Assembly: GCA_030123545.1 (NCBI GenBank)
Contig: CP126124.1
Location: forward strand, 868,001-932,000
Length of the DNA: 64,000 nt
Direction: 5' to 3'
From: Burkholderiaceae bacterium
GTDB lineage: Bacteria > Pseudomonadota > Gammaproteobacteria > Burkholderiales > Burkholderiaceae_C
In this document: piece by piece, positions 60,927 to 64,000 of the stretch
Layout: the number at the start of each line of letters is the position of its first letter
Numbering within the stretch: the first letter of the stretch is position 1
The notes under the pieces: generated by a model
What the model was told of the DNA's origin: nothing
The model's database searches: none
What the model saw: only the letters and a program-made list of their open reading frames with translations
Translations under genes and position numbers: made by a program

Positions 60927-61234
60927 TCCGCCTGAATCTGCTGCTGCTGCTGGTCGTGCTGACCAGCGCGCTGTACCTGGTCCATGTCCAGTACGAGTCG
61001 CGCGTGCTGTTCACCGCGATCGACCGGGCGACCAACGAGTCGAAGAAGCTTGCGCAGGAAACCGACACGCTGCAAGTGGAAAAGCGCACCCAGGCCACGC
61101 CGGGGCGGATCGAGCAACTGGCGACGACGCAGCTGATGATGCGCCCTGCGTCGCCGGCGATCACACAATACGTCACCTACGCCGCGGCCGCGCCGCTCAC
61201 GGGCGCCAGCGCGCCGGCGGGAGCGAAGCCATGA
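60923..61234 (+). CDS. ftsL: Cell division protein FtsL
   Basis: The 103-residue protein has a single membrane helix (residues about 2-20) and a periplasmic coiled coil with leucine periodicity. It joins FtsB and FtsQ in the divisome. Sequence is poorly conserved; position between rsmH and ftsI identifies it. GTG 60923 overlaps the rsmH stop, and its own stop overlaps ATG 61231 of a 21-codon ORF. Confidence 0.88.
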   Translation: MIRLNLLLLLVVLTSALYLVHVQYESRVLFTAIDRATNESKKLAQETDTLQVEKRTQATPGRIEQLATTQLMMRPASPAITQYVTYAAAAPLTGASAPAGAKP

Positions 61235-61296
61235 GCGCGCCGGGCCGCTCCCAAGCGCGAATCCCGCAGCGCGAAGCGCGGAGGGTAGTCCATTGA
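61231..61296 (+). CDS. 21-codon ORF bridging ftsL and ftsI
   Basis: ATG 61231 overlaps the ftsL stop (ATGA) and the stop TGA 61294-61296 overlaps the ftsI TTG (TTGA). The peptide would be short, basic and Arg-rich (MSAPGRSQARIPQREARR then VVH). Ribosomes finishing ftsL could pass through it to ftsI. It may be a coupling device, not a functional peptide. Confidence 0.4.
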   Translation: MSAPGRSQARIPQREARRVVH

Positions 61297-63041
61297 GCCG
61301 CAGCGTGCGCTACGCCTCGAGCCCGCTGCTGGCAAGCCGCACGCCGGTCTGGCGCAGCAAGCTGATCGTGGCGGCGGTGGCGCTGGGCTTCGTGGCGCTC
61401 GCGGGACGCGCCGCCTACATCCAGATCGTCGACAACGCGTTCTTCCAGAAGCAGGGCGAGGTCCGGTTCGCGCGCACGCTGACGCTGCCGGCCTCGCGCG
61501 GCCGCATCCTGGACCGCAACGGCCAGATCCTGGCCTCCAGCGTGCCCGCGCCCAGCCTGTGGGGGATTCCCGAGGACATCGACCAGAGCGATCCCGCCGT
61601 GCGCGCCAAGCTGCATCAGATGGCCCGGTTGCTCGGCATGTCGCCCCAGCTGCTCGACAAGCGGCTGCAGCAGGACGAGGACAAGCAGTTCGTCTGGATC
61701 AAGCGCCAGGTCGACGAGCCGGTGGCCAAGGCGATCGCCAAGCTCGACATCAAGGGGATCTACCAGCGCATGGAATACAAGCGCCAGTACCCGGAAGGCG
61801 AGGCGGCCGCGCAGGTGATCGGTTTCACCAACATCGAGGACGTCGGCCAGGACGGGATGGAGCTCGAATTCAACAAGGAGCTTGCCGGCAAGCCCGGCTC
61901 GCGCCGCGTGATCAAGGACCGGCTCGGCCGCGTGGTCGAGGACATCGGCGAGCAGGTCGCGCCGATCGACGGTCGCGACATTCAGCTCAGCCTGGACAGC
62001 AAGATCCAGTTTTTCGCCTACAGCACGTTGCGCGACGCGGTGGTCCAGAACAAGGCCAAGGCCGGCAGCGTGGTCGTGCTCGACGCGGTCACCGGCGAAC
62101 TGCTCGCGATGGCCAACTACCCGAGCTTCGATCCGAACAACAGAAAGGACATGACCGGCGAGCAGTTGCGTAACCGTGCGATGACCGACGTGTTCGAGCC
62201 GGGTTCGACGATGAAGCCGTTCACGATCGCGACCGCGCTGCAACTCGGGCGCGTGACGCCGCAGACCATCATCGACACCCGGCCCGGCCGCATCACGGTG
62301 ACCGGCCGGACCATCCACGACGACGACGACTTCGGCGTGCTGACGGTGCAGGGCGTGATCCAGAAGTCGAGCAATGTCGGCGCGACCAAGATTTCGCAGC
62401 GCATGTCGGCGCAGGAGATGTGGAATTCGTTCAGCGCGTGCGGGTTCGGCCAGAAGCCCCAGGTCAAGTTCCCCGGCGTGGTCACCGGCCGGCTACGGCC
62501 ATGGAAGTCATGGCGGCCGATCGAGCAGGCGACGATGTCGTACGGCTACGGCCTGTCGGCGTCGCTGTTCCAGATCGCTCATGCGTACACCGCGTTCGCG
62601 CACGACGGCGGCATCATCCCGGTGCGCATGCTGAAAGACGACACGCCTGCGATCGGCGTGCCGGTGTTTTCGCCGAAGGTGGCGAGCGAAGTGCGCACGA
62701 TGTTGCACATGGTGGTCAGCCCCGGTGGCACCGCGCCGCTGGCGCAGCCGGTCGGCTATTCGGTCGGCGGCAAGACCGGGACCGCGCACAAGCAGGTCGG
62801 CAAGGGCTACGCGAGCAACAAGTACCGCGGCTTCTTCACCGGCATCGCGCCGATCGACAACCCGCGCATCGTGGTGTCGGTGATGATCGATGAGCCGAGC
62901 GCGGGCAAGTATTTCGGCGGCCTGGTCGCGGCCCCGGTGTTCGCCCAGGTGGTCCAGCAGACGCTGCGCGTGATGAACGTGCCCCCCGACATGGCGGTCA
63001 AACCGCAGATCGTCGCCAGCGGCGTCAAGGAAAGCTTTTAA
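61293..63041 (+). CDS. ftsI: Peptidoglycan transpeptidase FtsI (PBP3)
   Basis: The 582-residue septal transpeptidase has an N-terminal membrane helix (about residues 25-45), a pedestal domain with RGRILDRNGQ, and the penicillin-binding domain with S-x-x-K in FEPGSTMKPF (about residue 303), SSNVG (about 360) and KTGTA (about 492). The start is TTG at 61293 with GGAGGG 8 nt upstream. It cross-links septal peptidoglycan. Confidence 0.95.
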   Translation: MSRSVRYASSPLLASRTPVWRSKLIVAAVALGFVALAGRAAYIQIVDNAFFQKQGEVRFARTLTLPASRGRILDRNGQILASSVPAPSLWGIPEDIDQSDPAVRAKLHQMARLLGMSPQLLDKRLQQDEDKQFVWIKRQVDEPVAKAIAKLDIKGIYQRMEYKRQYPEGEAAAQVIGFTNIEDVGQDGMELEFNKELAGKPGSRRVIKDRLGRVVEDIGEQVAPIDGRDIQLSLDSKIQFFAYSTLRDAVVQNKAKAGSVVVLDAVTGELLAMANYPSFDPNNRKDMTGEQLRNRAMTDVFEPGSTMKPFTIATALQLGRVTPQTIIDTRPGRITVTGRTIHDDDDFGVLTVQGVIQKSSNVGATKISQRMSAQEMWNSFSACGFGQKPQVKFPGVVTGRLRPWKSWRPIEQATMSYGYGLSASLFQIAHAYTAFAHDGGIIPVRMLKDDTPAIGVPVFSPKVASEVRTMLHMVVSPGGTAPLAQPVGYSVGGKTGTAHKQVGKGYASNKYRGFFTGIAPIDNPRIVVSVMIDEPSAGKYFGGLVAAPVFAQVVQQTLRVMNVPPDMAVKPQIVASGVKESF

Positions 63042-63045
63042 GCAA

Positions 63046-64000
63046 TGGAGCTGCTGTCCAATCCCGCCCAGGCATCGCGCTGGTTGCACCAGCGCGTGCG
63101 CGGCACGCTGTGGGCCGACAGCCGGCAGGTCGGCGCCGGCGACGGTTTCATCGCATGGCCCGGCACCGCGACCGACGGCCGGCGCTTCGTTCCCGCCGCG
63201 CTCGATCAAGGCGCTGCCGCCTGCCTGGTCGAGGCCGACGGCGTAGCCGCGTTCGGCTTTTCGAGCGATGCGATCGCCGCCTATCCGGGCCTGAAGGTCG
63301 CGACCGGGCCGATCGCCGCGACCTACTTCGAGCAGCCCAGCCATGGTCTCGATGTGCTCGCGGTCACGGGCACGAACGGCAAGACGTCGATCGCCTGGTG
63401 GCTCGCGCAAGCGCTATCGAATTCAGAGCTGAATGCCAAGATCCCATGCGGGCTTGTCGGAACTTTGGGTGTAGGTCGCCCGCCGCGGCTGGTGTCTACC
63501 GGCATGACCACGCCGGACCCGGTGCTGTTGCAACGCGAGTTTCGCCGCTTCGCGGACCAGGGCCTGCGCGCCTGTGCGATCGAGGCGTCGTCGATCGGCC
63601 TGGCCGAGCGCCGGCTCGACGGCACCCGGATCCGCGTCGCGCTGTTCACGAACCTGACCCAGGACCACCTGGACTATCACGGCACGATGCACGACTACTG
63701 GCTGGCCAAGGCCGAGCTGTTTCGCTGGCCAGGCTTGCAGGCTGCCGTCGTGAACGTCGACGATGCGCATGGGGCTCGGCTTGCGGACTCGCTGCGCGGC
63801 GGCATGCTCGATGTCTGGACCGTCTCGTGCGAGGGGCGCGCCGCGCGCCTGACTGCATCCGACATCGGCTATGCGGCCGACGCTGCCTTGTCCGGCCTGC
63901 ACTTTTCGGTCGCCGAGGGCGGGGAGCGGCACGCGATCGCGACGCAGTTGATCGGGCACTACAACGTGTCGAACCTGCTGTGCGTGATCGGCGGCCTGCG
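63046..64000 (+). CDS. murE: UDP-MurNAc-tripeptide synthetase MurE, 5' part
   Basis: The gene runs off the window, leaving about 318 residues. It has the Mur ligase ATP motif VTGTNGKTSIAWWLA (about residues 107-121), the N-terminal uridine-binding domain with DSRQVGAGDGFIA, TPDPV, and TNLTQDHLDYHGTM. MurE adds meso-diaminopimelate to UDP-MurNAc-L-Ala-D-Glu. ATG 63046 is 4 nt after ftsI. Confidence 0.95.

Overview
The window is high-GC, densely packed DNA from a betaproteobacterium, most likely a member of the Comamonadaceae (Burkholderiales). Support: argB-slmA, dapF-DUF484-xerC, dksA-STAS protein-hslVU and mraZ-rsmH-ftsL-ftsI-murE gene orders of betaproteobacterial type, and a scattered AT-rich intergenic repeat with TAGCTAT/ATAGCTA arms that I recognise from that family. 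No 16S rRNA or tRNA is present, so genus cannot be fixed. The DNA looks chromosomal: housekeeping genes are spread along it, and there is no phage, integron, CRISPR or conventional insertion sequence.

Layout. 1-12.5 kb: an exopolysaccharide/capsule cluster on the + strand (flippase end, acyltransferase, polymerase, glycosyltransferases, UDP-xylose and UDP-glucuronate synthesis, epimerase, initiating sugar-phosphate transferase, WbpM/CapD-type dehydratase, Wzz-like protein), mostly joined by 4-bp stop/start overlaps and running without a gap into argB. 13.6-25.5 kb: SlmA, then a TetR-type regulator with a palindromic operator and a fatty-acid/acyl-CoA degradation block (acyl-CoA dehydrogenase, FadN-type bifunctional enzyme, thiolase, thioesterase, SDRs, DsbA-like isomerase, enoyl-CoA isomerase-like protein). 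Between fadN and the thiolase lies a small DUF559 nuclease gene bounded by inverted copies of a palindromic repeat. 25.6-29.2 kb: rfbB-rfbD and a MoaD/ThiS-like protein next to a six-Asp-box beta-propeller. 29.2-35.1 kb: a minus-strand RND tripartite efflux operon. 35.3-37.8 kb: cobalt-type nitrile hydratase (alpha, beta, activator) and a crotonase. 38-46.3 kb: YciA-like thioesterase, Atm1-like ABC exporter, gltIJKL uptake operon, rnk, pyrC, htpX. 46.4-50.5 kb: a YXWGXW lipoprotein, RNase P RNA, a cysteine-free IscR-like regulator divergent from an NhaR-type LysR regulator, and a NUDIX/metallo-beta-lactamase fusion. 50.5-59.3 kb: dapF-DUF484-xerC, a CobW GTPase, an unusual DksA, a duplicated STAS protein, and hslVU. 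59.3-64 kb: the start of the division/cell-wall cluster, cut off inside murE.

The points most worth a second look are the DUF559 unit with inverted repeats, a recurrent promoter layout placing a -10 box 6-7 nt before the start codon (likely leaderless mRNAs), family repeats that have become coding sequence inside dapF and a DUF2147 gene, a cluster-less IscR relative, a zinc-less DksA with a histone-like tail, a 21-codon ORF coupling ftsL to ftsI, and a three-repeat MraZ operator.
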